Source: Spirosoma aerolatum | GTDB lineage: Bacteria > Bacteroidota > Bacteroidia > Cytophagales > Spirosomataceae | DNA: 64,000 nucleotides | Assembly: GCF_002056795.1 (NCBI RefSeq) | Contig: NZ_CP020104.1 | Location: 7,449,501-7,513,500, forward strand | Direction: 5' to 3' | In this document: positions 26,146-35,167 of the stretch, piece by piece | Numbering within the stretch: the stretch's first letter is position 1 | Layout: every line of letters begins with the position of its first letter | Made by a program: the position numbers and the translations under genes | Notes under the pieces: generated by a model | The model's database searches: none | Told to the model about the DNA's origin: nothing | The model's input: only the letters and a program-made list of their open reading frames with translations

Positions 26146-26395
26146 AGCCATAATTTTTTAGTTATCTCTTTCTTCTTAAAGTCGGTAATAGTCTTCCCGT
26201 CATACCGATACACCCCACCAAATGTTGCTATCCAAATATTGCCCTTTCGATCTTGCTAAATGGGGTAGGTCCGTAGGCTGTACTTACCTGTTTGGATTCG
26301 GCCTTAATTGTGTCTTTTGGCAGGTCAGTTTTGGCCAGTGCATGAGTGGACGAATAAACAGCAATCAGCAAGACCAAGGCCTATTGGGTACGTAC
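26146..26395 (-). pseudogene. Two-component regulator propeller (Reg_prop) protein, N-terminal remnant
   Basis: On the minus strand a signal-peptide-like start without Met (ALVLLIAVYSSTHALAKTD) is followed by PKDTIKAESKQVSTAYG, a frame change and a stop. The clear propeller blade DRKGNIWIATFGGVYRYDG (~26250-26195) then leads into KTITDFKKKE. Reg_prop blades occur in the sensor part of hybrid two-component proteins. The rest of the gene is gone, and the frame runs into repeat copy E. Confidence 0.7.
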
Positions 26396-26811
26396 GTCAT
26401 CCGTATTTTGTTTAATGGCCCAATGGATTTAACAGACCTAATTGGTTTTGTATCGCCTTTTAGTTAAGGGCTTGTGAATGAGTGTCAAAGGAAGGCAAAA
26501 GCAGCGTTTACTGACTCCTGGGTATTTTGTCCGTGAGCAGTGTGGTCTATACAACTGTCTTATATTAATGCTCCATTCAAAATATGTGAGGTATATCCGG
26601 TTGATTCAATTCTGCCGTTACGTCAAAACGTTTTGGCAGATTGGTAACCAGAACAGTCTGAGACACGAAGCCGATAACGGTTGAATATACCCTCACGCTA
26701 TAAACCAATACGCTATCAGAAGCGATTAGTGCAATGCATAAATGGGGAAAACAGCATCTGGAAAAGTTATTGCCAGCAACGAAGTACGCGCATAATTCGG
26801 TTCAATAGCCA
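26396..26811. other. Intergenic stretch without a supported gene
   Basis: Short open frames exist on the plus strand but show no recognisable domain or plausible start context. Nothing else was seen. Confidence 0.45.
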
Positions 26812-28551
26812 TTATTTTTCAACCAGATCGCAATCCGTAACCAAGCCCTCGGAGGTCAGATGGACGAGTATATAGGTGTCCGGCTGATTGGACTTTAATT
26901 GGTAAGTTACTATTTCGCTTACCTCACTTCCATGGCGTTGAATTCCCCGGCCTGCGACGTTTTCTGAATGAATAAAAGTTAATGATTTTAACGTTTCCGG
27001 CTCTCGCATTCCGCCCACAAAATCGCGTTTGGCTCCCACAGTAAGGCCTGAGGCTTCTTCTACTAGTTTACCACCTTTTACCATAGCCTGCAAAGCCGCC
27101 ATGATTTTGGGTGTACGGGATGGATCAGGATCGGCGTTGGTTCTACGTGTATTGACAAGCGGCCCAATACGTGGTACTGTTCGCTCATAGCGTTGATCAT
27201 TGTCCTGAAGCCGGAAGCTAGTCACATGTCCAGTAGCGTCTGGATTGAAGATCACCGAAACATTACGATCTGTTGATGTGAACTTATTAGTACCGACGGG
27301 CACAAATTCTTCATCAACAAAACTATCTTCTATAGTTAAAAGCCGCTGATTATCAGCCTCAAAAGTAATAATTCGATTATTAAATAATTCATATCGACCT
27401 TCGAAAGCCGTTAACGTTTTAGAATCCACAGCTACCGCGGCTGGTTTAGTCTTTACAGGAAAGCCATCCCAGTGGTAATAGCTAGCGATAAAATCAACAA
27501 TTCTGCCCATCATATGCGAGTTATCATTCGCATTGATCATGATCACAACGCCTTGTCCCTTATCCACACTAGCCGTGAGTAACGCATCAAAACCCTCGTC
27601 GCGCCCACTATGACCGAAGCGGAGCATCGTACTGTCACCCTGCAAAAAAACGCCAAGTCCATCCCTGTTTTTCTGATCAGTCAACATTTGGCGGGTCATA
27701 GACTGAGATAATACACTCCCTGGCTTTCCAGCATAAGCATTCTGAATACTAATCGCGAATCGAGCCAGATCAGACGGTGTAGTCCATAATCCCGCTGCTG
27801 CCATCTCAGGATAAATGTGCCAGCGACCTTCCACTAAACTTCGATTGCTGTAGTGACCAGTTGCCGTTAATTTTGCCAATTCTGGAGGTAAAGGTTGTTG
27901 GTAGGTACTATTTTTCATACCTAGTGGTGAAAGCACCTTATTTTTCATGAACGCGGGGAAATCAACGCCAGTCACATCCACCATCAGTTGTTGCATGACG
28001 GTATAACCGCCACCCGAATACCGCCAACGAGAGCCCGGAACAAAGTCTACGCGAACCGGTGGTGTATTGGCTGGGGCTGTCCCATCCAGAACCTGAACAA
28101 CCGAAGGGATCTTGGCGCCCACCGTATATCCCGGGAATCCGTGAACTGTAAGGCCGGTAGTATGACTAAGTATCCCCCGCAGAGTAACCTTCTTGTCTTT
28201 AGTAAATTCATTATCAGGAACTTTCCAACTTTTAAGTTTTATATTCACATTCTCATCCAGAAAAAGTTGATTCTGTTCAACCAGATACAGAGCGCCCATA
28301 GCCGCAACCGATTTACTAACCGAGCCTGCCTGAAACAAAGTATTGGTGGTGACAGGCACCTTTCCCTGTTTATCAATAAATCCATAGGACTGAGCCTTCA
28401 AGATTTTTCCGTCCTGAATGATAGCTAGGGACAAAGCGGGAATACCCCGCTTCTGCATTTGGCTACGAATAAAATCGTCTAGATCATCCGCGTGAAGGGG
28501 AAATACACCTAATAGAAAGGAAAGAATCAGTAAGTGGCGTTGGTTTTTCAT
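26812..28551 (-). CDS. Exported serine hydrolase (class C beta-lactamase/EstB-type)
   Basis: ATG at 28551 (MKNQRHLLILSFLLGVFPLHA) gives a signal peptide and 579 residues. An upstream in-frame start lacks such a signal. The penicillin-binding-like domain shows S-x2-K in AGSVSKSVAAM (~69-79), the Y-S-x motif in WRYSGGGYTVM and RFGHSGRDEGF as the third motif. The ~150-residue C-terminal region resembles the DUF3471-type beta domains often attached to such enzymes. The substrate may be an ester, D-peptide or beta-lactam; antibiotic resistance cannot be claimed. A second serine hydrolase lies upstream on the same strand. Confidence 0.87.
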   Translation of the reverse strand: MKNQRHLLILSFLLGVFPLHADDLDDFIRSQMQKRGIPALSLAIIQDGKILKAQSYGFIDKQGKVPVTTNTLFQAGSVSKSVAAMGALYLVEQNQLFLDENVNIKLKSWKVPDNEFTKDKKVTLRGILSHTTGLTVHGFPGYTVGAKIPSVVQVLDGTAPANTPPVRVDFVPGSRWRYSGGGYTVMQQLMVDVTGVDFPAFMKNKVLSPLGMKNSTYQQPLPPELAKLTATGHYSNRSLVEGRWHIYPEMAAAGLWTTPSDLARFAISIQNAYAGKPGSVLSQSMTRQMLTDQKNRDGLGVFLQGDSTMLRFGHSGRDEGFDALLTASVDKGQGVVIMINANDNSHMMGRIVDFIASYYHWDGFPVKTKPAAVAVDSKTLTAFEGRYELFNNRIITFEADNQRLLTIEDSFVDEEFVPVGTNKFTSTDRNVSVIFNPDATGHVTSFRLQDNDQRYERTVPRIGPLVNTRRTNADPDPSRTPKIMAALQAMVKGGKLVEEASGLTVGAKRDFVGGMREPETLKSLTFIHSENVAGRGIQRHGSEVSEIVTYQLKSNQPDTYILVHLTSEGLVTDCDLVEK

Positions 28552-29082
28552 GGATATCGGGCAATGTATTTGAATGGTGCAACGATTGGTATGATGAAAA
28601 CTATTATGATAAATGTCCGGAAAATAATCCGAAGAGCCCTGCAACAGGACTGCATCGTGACTGAGCCAGCGAACCCGCTAAAAGCCGCGTACCTTACAGT
28701 TAGGCTACGGCACAATGGGGTTCCGGCTCGCTTCTTCCCTTTACTATACCGAATTCTTATTTGCTTTTAAAGCCCGGCAACAAACCTACCGGTCTTTGAG
28801 GAGATATGCGGTTAATGGTTTGTAAAAGAATGTTAATGATTTGAAAAAGGCCTAAACAATTAGTGTCTGATAGCTGAAATACGTAAGTGGGCCTTGATCG
28901 AAAGCCTCACGAAATCGCCCCTTAAAGAGATGATAAAATTTCCGTCTACATCTTCAGGCATTAGCCTAGAAGAGGCCGTGCACAGTCAAGAATTGAACCC
29001 TGGAACGCATCAGAAGAACTCGACCGCTACAATCGATGGTGCATAGCACAGCCCCATTCGTCAAAGATCATCCGTTGTCCCA
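28552..29082. other. Intergenic stretch without a gene
   Basis: No coding sequence, repeat or terminator could be supported between the two serine hydrolase genes. Confidence 0.5.
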
Positions 29083-30570
29083 TTACTCGCTTTTCAGCTT
29101 TTCCAGCCGCCCACTAGCCTCTGTATTTTTGGGGTTCAACCTTAACGCCCGCTGGTATAAAGCGGCAGCCTCCACTCGTCGGCCCACTTTGGCCAGTACA
29201 TCCCCGTACAATATACATAAAAAATCACTCGTGGGATACAACACAAAACCCGTGCGGAACGTAGCTAGCGCTTCTGATTGGTGGCCTGTTCGAAAGAACT
29301 CGTACCCCATGGCGATCCAATCTTGTACGGCCATGGTATAGTGGAGCGTGTCGGACCTGAAGGCCTCGAGTTGGATCAGGGCGGCATCCGCTCCCGTACG
29401 CAATAGCTCCCGGCCATAAGGAATTGTCACGGGCGTTCTGATCTCATCGGTGGGTTGATGGTTTAACAGCCGCATCGCATTCATAGCCGTCACAGGAGCC
29501 CCCAACCCGTTATCCAGTAAGACCACCGTCTGGCGTTTGGTCACATTTAGAAGCAGCATGGTGCTGGTGCCTGGCTTAAAGCCCGAATGAAAAACAAGTT
29601 TACCAGCACTACTATCGGGGAGAATAAACCAGCCCAGCCCAAAGTAGACCTTGCCCGGATAGTGCCGGGCCGTCGCCAGTTGGCCGTCGGCCAGCTTTTG
29701 GGGAGTAAGCATCTTGGCCAACGTAACCGGTTTAAGTAGCCTGCCAGTGAACAGCGACTCAGTAAACCGCCACAGATCGGTGGTATTACTAACGATAAGT
29801 CCGGGGCCTTCCACACCACCTGATTGATGCAAAAATTTCTGATGGCGGGCCATGGTATCGGCTAAGGCAAAATCAGTAGAAAAATAGTAGGGATACGCAT
29901 AGGGGATAGCCCGATTCGTGTCGTTTTTAACGCTGCCCAGTACAAGCGTATACGTGGCTGTCATGCCTGCTTTTTTATAGATCTGCTCAGAGAGGTATTG
30001 CTGAAAGGGGCGATGGCTAAGGGTCTCGACAACCAATGCCAGCAGCCCCATTCCCGGACTCGAATACTGCCACTGCTGACCAGGGGATTTTTCCAGTTTA
30101 CCCCATTTTTTCAACGCCGGAATAATATCCCGATTGGTCATGATGCGCCTAGGCGAAGCGCTATAGTCGGCATCAAATAAGTCGAAATCGGGCAAACCCG
30201 AGGTGTGGGATAATAGCTGCCGGATAGTGATGGCGGGATATGGAAAGTCGGGTAAGTAGCGCTTCACCGGCCCATCCAGTGCCAGCAAGTGTTGCTCTTC
30301 CAGTTGCATAATGGCCACAGCGGTAAACACTTTGGAAACCGAAGCCAGTTCGAAGTTGGTGGTGGTCTGATTGGGTCGTCCGTGTGCCTGATCGCGCCAG
30401 CCGAAGGCCTGCTGGTAGATGACCTTGCCCTGCTCAGCAGCTAGCACACTGCCATTGATCAAGTGGCGACGGTTGAGATCCTTGAGTAAGCTGTCGAGTT
30501 GTTGTTGAGGGGCTTGGGCACAGACCCATTGATAAAGACAGCCGATACACAGGGTTAGGAAAGATTTCAT
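29083..30570 (-). CDS. Exported serine hydrolase with C-terminal TPR repeats
   Basis: The 495-residue protein has a signal peptide (MKSFLTLCIGCLYQWVCAQ). The beta-lactamase-type domain carries S-x2-K in LASVSKVFTAV (~75-85), the LLSHTSGLPDFD loop (~119-130), Y-S-S in WQYSSPGMGLLA and VFHSGFKPGT as the third motif. The last ~100 residues form TPR-like helices (AMGYEFFRTGHQSEALATF ... ALYQRALRLNPKN), a common add-on in Bacteroidota members. An AraC regulator gene ends 117 nt upstream on the same strand and may control it. Confidence 0.88.
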   Translation of the reverse strand: MKSFLTLCIGCLYQWVCAQAPQQQLDSLLKDLNRRHLINGSVLAAEQGKVIYQQAFGWRDQAHGRPNQTTTNFELASVSKVFTAVAIMQLEEQHLLALDGPVKRYLPDFPYPAITIRQLLSHTSGLPDFDLFDADYSASPRRIMTNRDIIPALKKWGKLEKSPGQQWQYSSPGMGLLALVVETLSHRPFQQYLSEQIYKKAGMTATYTLVLGSVKNDTNRAIPYAYPYYFSTDFALADTMARHQKFLHQSGGVEGPGLIVSNTTDLWRFTESLFTGRLLKPVTLAKMLTPQKLADGQLATARHYPGKVYFGLGWFILPDSSAGKLVFHSGFKPGTSTMLLLNVTKRQTVVLLDNGLGAPVTAMNAMRLLNHQPTDEIRTPVTIPYGRELLRTGADAALIQLEAFRSDTLHYTMAVQDWIAMGYEFFRTGHQSEALATFRTGFVLYPTSDFLCILYGDVLAKVGRRVEAAALYQRALRLNPKNTEASGRLEKLKSE

Positions 30571-30687
30571 TTTGGGCTAGTTCGTTTGTCAACCCAGCCC
30601 GTACAAATCAGCGGGTAGGCTTAGCAGACAAAGCTATCGAGGCTAAAACCTAGAGAATAGAATGAAATTTGCCTTTTGGGAAACGCA

Positions 30688-31482
30688 TTAAAATTTCTGA
30701 AATTCCTGGGGCAGGAAACCCGTCTGCTCTTTAAACACTCGGATGAAGTGGCTTTGGTCGGCAAAGCCGCATTCATACGCAAGAGCCGTCAAGGAAACGG
30801 CTGGCTGGCGTATTCGGGCTATAGCACGTCCTACCTTCAGTCGCCTGCTGTATTCACTCAAGGTGCAGCCAAAATACCGGGGAAACTGCTTGGAGATGGT
30901 AATGGGGTTGAGCTTGAGCTCGTTGCCTATCTCCCTAAGGCAAGGGGTCTGGCTCCAGGTATCCCGTAGCAGGTCTCGAAGTTGATTCACCCAGGCAGGT
31001 CGTTTCTGACTGAAACGACCGCTGGACGGCTCGACCAGTTGATGAGCCAATGAGGTGATACTTTCGGCCGAAGAAGGATCCATCCACTGGGCTTCTTTGT
31101 ACATCCTAAGCAGAATTGCCCGGCAGTACGGATTTTGGTGTATCGCCTGCTCCAGCCTGGCTTCCGAGAGTTCTTGTTGAGCAAAAAAGTCGGCGCTTAT
31201 ATCCAGGTTGAGATTTTTGGAGGGGAATTGGGTGTTCAGATTCTGGTGAAGTTCACCGCTGTAATAAAAGAGTAAATGGCCGGGCGTAACCGCTTGATTA
31301 AAGTGCTTTCGTCTCTCGAAGGTACCCCCCTGCAAAAATAACGTAAGATGGCTGTTGTGGTGGGCATGAGGTCCCTGATACACCTGCGTATGGTATACCG
31401 TCTCAATCAGGGCAAGCCCCTGTTGCGTATCAAAGCGTTGACTGATATGGCCTAAGAACTCCCCTTGTCTCAAATGATGCAT
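30688..31482 (-). CDS. AraC-family transcriptional regulator
   Basis: The protein has 264 residues. The N-terminal cupin-like part has the histidine-rich QGPHAHHNSHLTLFLQGG. The C-terminal AraC HTH pair is LREIGNELKLNPITISKQF and LTALAYECGFADQSHFIRVF, followed by KEQTGFLPQEF. It is on the same strand as, and just before, the TPR-tailed serine hydrolase, so that gene is the likeliest target. The effector is unknown. Confidence 0.9.
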   Translation of the reverse strand: MHHLRQGEFLGHISQRFDTQQGLALIETVYHTQVYQGPHAHHNSHLTLFLQGGTFERRKHFNQAVTPGHLLFYYSGELHQNLNTQFPSKNLNLDISADFFAQQELSEARLEQAIHQNPYCRAILLRMYKEAQWMDPSSAESITSLAHQLVEPSSGRFSQKRPAWVNQLRDLLRDTWSQTPCLREIGNELKLNPITISKQFPRYFGCTLSEYSRRLKVGRAIARIRQPAVSLTALAYECGFADQSHFIRVFKEQTGFLPQEFQKF

Positions 31483-31694
31483 ATACGTCAGCTTCGTAGT
31501 TCGCTAAATAAGAATCGAATGGAATACACTGGGTATGCTTGGCTTATTTAGGGGTTGCTTTCAAATGCTATGCCATTGTGGTAAGTTGTTACTACTCAGC
31601 AGGCATCTTAATGGCTCTTGTCCTGTTTCGGACAAAATGAGTACGTACCTGGACAAGCTGTATTTAATGTATAGGATAGTAGTTAGCACATGCC

Positions 31695-31765
31695 AATCTT
31701 AAAAAAGCTCCCGCTTGAGTCGATGGGAGTCGCACGGTTCGCAAATGAGGTATTTTATGGAACAA
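31695..31765 (+). repeat. Dispersed intergenic repeat, copy F (degraded)
   Basis: CTCCC-GCTTGAGTCGAT-GGGAG (31708-31729) keeps the inner hairpin. The core is TTGAGTCGA with one change, and the 3' end has decayed to GAGGTATTTTATGGAACA. It is the only supported feature in the 31483-31775 gap. Confidence 0.55.
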
Positions 31766-31775
31766 TAAACACGGG

Positions 31776-33020
31776 TTAGCCAGCAGGCAAAATGATGGAT
31801 ACGGTAGTGCCTTGGCCAACTTCCGAGTCAAGATGGATAAAGCCAAAGTGATTTCGGATTATTTTGCGGCAATAAGCCAAGCCGAAGCCTTCTCCTTGCC
31901 GGGCTTTTTCCTGAGGTAATTGAGAAAATAAATCAAAAATCTTTTCGAGTTGAGACGCTTCAATCCCGATGCCATTATCAGCTATCTGTATTTCGACATA
32001 GTGAGTTTCATTGCCCGAAGGTAACTGTTCATTCAGGCCAGATTGCAAAAAGGCTTGCCCCCTAATGGACAAAGAAAGGGGGACATCTTTTTTTGAGAAC
32101 TTAATGGCATTATGCAGGATATGATAAAAAAGTTGCTCCAACTGTTGCGGTATAGCGGATAGGGAAGGTAACTCGCCTACATCCATAGTCGCCTTCTTGG
32201 CCTTCAGTTGCGCACTTAATTGGTTTTGAACCAGAGCAACAATCTCATTCACATCCGTTCGCTCAAACCTACTAACCTCTTCGTCCAAGATCGAAAAGGC
32301 GGATAAGTCCTTAATCATCATCGAAAATTTTTCCGCACCGGCACTGATTTTCAAGGCTAATTCCTCGGCTTTATCAATATCTTTTTTCCTGACAACATCC
32401 ACCAACATACCACTAAAGAGCCTGAGTTTTCGCAGGGGTTCTTGCAGGTTGTGATTAGAAATATGCCGATACTGCCGATTTTCATCCACCGAGTGGGTAA
32501 GCTGGCGGCTTAAATTTTTAACGGCGTTATCACTTTGCTCCAGTAATTCGAGTTGCTGTAAATGAAAGGAAATCAAGTCAGAAAAGGCCGCGAACATGCC
32601 TATAATCTTAGTATTTTCGAGCTGAGCTGGTTTTGGGTCAATCGCACACAGCGTACCGAAAAATTCGCCTGTTTTTAGAATAATGGGAAAGGATATGTAA
32701 CTCTGAAAACCATACATTAAAGGCGTATGATGGTTAAAAAAGTGTTTATTTGCTTCGACATGCTCAATGATAACCGGTTGGTGAGAATCCCGAATTTCAT
32801 TACAAATCGTTGTTTCCACCTTTAGCTCACTCCCAGTCACCAGGCCGAACTGGATATCATCACGCACCGTACAGGTAATCCAACGGTCCTGAGTAACTCG
32901 GGCAACAGCCGCAAAGCCCATGGCTGTTGTTTCACAGATCACGTCCAACAAAGTGGGCACGATGGGTATGCGCTTAACGCGATCAATATCGGCGGCTAAT
33001 TCACTATCTGAATAATTCAT
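31776..33020 (-). CDS. GAF-domain sensor histidine kinase
   Basis: This 414-residue protein lacks membrane segments, so it is cytoplasmic. The GAF domain spans ~20-165 (SYISFPIILKTGEFFGTLCAID). The kinase core has ISNHNLQEPLRKLRLFSGM with the phosphoacceptor His of the phytochrome-like type, HILHNAIKFSKKD (N-box), IADNGIGI (G1), IFDLFSQLP (F-box) and GFGLAYCRKI (G2). No response regulator is adjacent. The signal may be a small molecule bound by the GAF domain. Confidence 0.92.
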   Translation of the reverse strand: MNYSDSELAADIDRVKRIPIVPTLLDVICETTAMGFAAVARVTQDRWITCTVRDDIQFGLVTGSELKVETTICNEIRDSHQPVIIEHVEANKHFFNHHTPLMYGFQSYISFPIILKTGEFFGTLCAIDPKPAQLENTKIIGMFAAFSDLISFHLQQLELLEQSDNAVKNLSRQLTHSVDENRQYRHISNHNLQEPLRKLRLFSGMLVDVVRKKDIDKAEELALKISAGAEKFSMMIKDLSAFSILDEEVSRFERTDVNEIVALVQNQLSAQLKAKKATMDVGELPSLSAIPQQLEQLFYHILHNAIKFSKKDVPLSLSIRGQAFLQSGLNEQLPSGNETHYVEIQIADNGIGIEASQLEKIFDLFSQLPQEKARQGEGFGLAYCRKIIRNHFGFIHLDSEVGQGTTVSIILPAG

Positions 33021-33366
33021 CGGCTACAATATAGGATCAAATGTATTGATTTTGAGCCAATATATGATGCTACACAACGACGGCTTTAAAGGCCTAAAAA
33101 AGCCGATTGTTGCTAGTCTTTTCACAGTCAAACGATCATATTTGTCAGGTAACGTGAATTCGGGATTATCTTGAGCTAAATTTAAAATCAGCATTTTCCT
33201 GACAGACCTAATAGAACTCATCGGCTGTCATGTGTCACATCGGCTCAATTAGGTCGATATCGGCTCTATAGGAAACGGAATCACAATACGTTAGTGGCTG
33301 ATCAACTATACAAACTTACCTGATCATAAAACGCTCTTTAGGCCGAAGCAAGTGCCCTGAAAATAA
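33021..33366. other. Intergenic stretch without a supported gene
   Basis: A 65-codon open frame on the minus strand (33024-33221) lacks homology signs and probably is not a gene. Nothing else was found up to the sucB terminator. Confidence 0.5.
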
Positions 33367-33412
33367 AACTCCCCGAAAGTTTTGGACAGGGTGCCCAGCC
33401 TTTCGGGGAGTT
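33367..33412 (-). terminator. Terminator of the sucAB operon
   Basis: AACTCCCCGAAAG (33367-33379) and CTTTCGGGGAGTT (33400-33412) pair perfectly. On the minus strand the hairpin is followed by TTTATTTT. It lies 38 nt after the sucB stop. Confidence 0.85.
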
Positions 33413-33450
33413 AACGATTTTAGGCCGCTTTTCAGCAAGCAACGTATGAA

Positions 33451-35070
33451 TTACATATCAAACAGAATTCGGGAAGGGTCTTCCAGAATTTGTTTTACGC
33501 GCACCAGGAAGCTAACCGACTCTTTACCGTCAATGATCCGGTGGTCGTACGACAGCGCCAGATACATGATGGGCCGGATGACAATCTGACCGTCGACAAC
33601 CACAGGACGTTCGACAATGTTGTGCATACCCAGAATGGCCGACTGAGGGGCATTGATGATCGGTGTCGACAGCATCGAACCGAATACACCACCATTGGTG
33701 ATGGTAAACGTACCACCCGTCATTTGCTCGATAGTCAGCTTATTGTCACGGGCCAGGCCTGCCAGACGAACGATTTCTTTTTCGATACCGGCAAAACTTA
33801 GCTGCTCAGCATTCCGAATAACCGGTACAACCAGTCCACGTTCGGTCGAAACAGCTACCGAAATATCACAAAAATCGTTGTAAACGATCTGGTCACCGTC
33901 AATCTGCGCGTTAACGGCTGGGAAGTCTTTCAGTGCAATACAAACTGCTTTCGTGAAGAACGACATAAAGCCAAGCCCTACGCCCTGTTTCTCCTTGAAT
34001 TTATCTTTGTATTTGTTCCGCAGGTCCATGATCGGCTTCATGTCTACTTCGTTGAAAGTAGTCAGCATAGCCGTTTCATTCTTAACCGCTACCAGTCGCC
34101 GGGCAATCGTCCGACGCAACGAGGTCATTTTTTCGCGACGTTGATTGCGGCTACCACCTGTAGCTAAAGGTGCCGGAGCTGAAGTGGCTGGCTTTGAAGC
34201 GGCTGGCTGAGCTGGCGCCGGAGTTGGCGCAGCTGGCTGTGCCGGAGCTGGCGTAGCCTTTTGAGCGTCCTCTTTTGTAATTCGTCCGCCAACGCCTGTA
34301 CCCTGTACCGCTTGCGCATTAACGCCTTTTTCGTCCAGAATTTTAGCGGCTGCTGGTGATGGGTAATGAGCGGCATAGCCATTCTGTCCGTTTGAAGCCG
34401 CTGGTTCGGTAGCGGCTGGCTGCGGAGCAGGCGTATTGGCGGGTGCTGCTGAGGCTGAGGCTCCTGCACCTACTTCAATTTTAGCGATTAATGCTCCAAT
34501 GGGTAACGTTTCACCGGCCTGCGCTACAATACGTAGTGTTCCAGCAGCCTCGGCAGGAAGTTCGAACGTCGCTTTGTCAGATTCGAGTTCGCACAGTACT
34601 TCGTCGAGCGCGACCGAATCGCCGTCTTTTTTGCTCCAGGATGCAATCGTTACTTCGGTAACTGATTCGCCAACGGCCGGGACTTTAACCTCAATTACCT
34701 GAGCGCTGGTGGCCGCTGGTTTAGCGGGTTCGGCAACAGCTACCGGAGCCGATGCTGCAACAGGTGCAGGTTGTTCGGCTGGCTTTGGCGCTTCGGCTTT
34801 CGCTTCGGGCGCTGGTGTTGCCGCTGGGGCACTACCGCCATCGTCGATGGTACAGATACTGGCACCAATCGGAAGTACATCCCCTTCCTGAGCCAGTATG
34901 TGCAGAATGCCATCGGCTTCGGCCGTTAGTTCAAATGTGGCTTTATCAGAGTCGAGGCCGCAAAGTACCTCGTCCATCTTTACATGGTCACCTTCTTTTT
35001 TGTACCAGGTGCCAACAGTTACTTCGGTAATCGATTCCCCCACGGGAGGGATTTTCATGTCAACGGCCAT
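33451..35070 (-). CDS. sucB: Dihydrolipoyllysine-residue succinyltransferase (2-oxoglutarate dehydrogenase E2)
   Basis: ATG at 35070 ([17 protein letters not shown]) gives 539 residues; the longer frame adds only an unlikely leader. Two lipoyl domains are visible, each with a DKATFEL segment holding the lipoyl-lysine (~residues 44 and ~170). They are separated by Ala/Pro-rich linkers typical of the family. A subunit-binding domain ([14 protein letters not shown]) and the catalytic acyltransferase domain ending in [15 protein letters not shown] follow. It forms the core of the TCA-cycle complex and transfers succinyl groups to CoA. It follows sucA by 97 nt in the same transcript. Two lipoyl domains instead of one is a variation seen in this phylum. 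Confidence 0.96.
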   Translation of the reverse strand: MAVDMKIPPVGESITEVTVGTWYKKEGDHVKMDEVLCGLDSDKATFELTAEADGILHILAQEGDVLPIGASICTIDDGGSAPAATPAPEAKAEAPKPAEQPAPVAASAPVAVAEPAKPAATSAQVIEVKVPAVGESVTEVTIASWSKKDGDSVALDEVLCELESDKATFELPAEAAGTLRIVAQAGETLPIGALIAKIEVGAGASASAAPANTPAPQPAATEPAASNGQNGYAAHYPSPAAAKILDEKGVNAQAVQGTGVGGRITKEDAQKATPAPAQPAAPTPAPAQPAASKPATSAPAPLATGGSRNQRREKMTSLRRTIARRLVAVKNETAMLTTFNEVDMKPIMDLRNKYKDKFKEKQGVGLGFMSFFTKAVCIALKDFPAVNAQIDGDQIVYNDFCDISVAVSTERGLVVPVIRNAEQLSFAGIEKEIVRLAGLARDNKLTIEQMTGGTFTITNGGVFGSMLSTPIINAPQSAILGMHNIVERPVVVDGQIVIRPIMYLALSYDHRIIDGKESVSFLVRVKQILEDPSRILFDM

Positions 35071-35084
35071 TTTTCTGTAGTTTT

Positions 35085-35158
35085 CAGTTGTCGGCTTTCG
35101 GTTCACAGCTTAGTCGTATCGAATATGATAACTGACAACTGTAAACTGTAAACCGAAA
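35085..35158. repeat. Interleaved inverted repeats in the sucA-sucB gap
   Basis: CAGTTGTC (35085-35092) pairs with GACAACTG (35134-35141), and TTTCGGTT (35096-35103) pairs with AACCGAAA (35151-35158). The order a-b-a'-b' means both can form together only as a pseudoknot; otherwise they are alternatives. It could influence sucB translation or RNA decay, but there is no direct evidence. Confidence 0.5.
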
Positions 35159-35167
35159 CCCGGATGT

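Noticed and set aside
26222..26875. Several overlapping short open frames on the plus strand
   Set aside because: No recognisable domain. The region is better explained by the antisense propeller remnant and the end of the serine hydrolase gene.
33024..33221. 65-codon open frame on the minus strand
   Set aside because: No family resemblance, no start context and no signal. It overlaps nothing and is probably chance.
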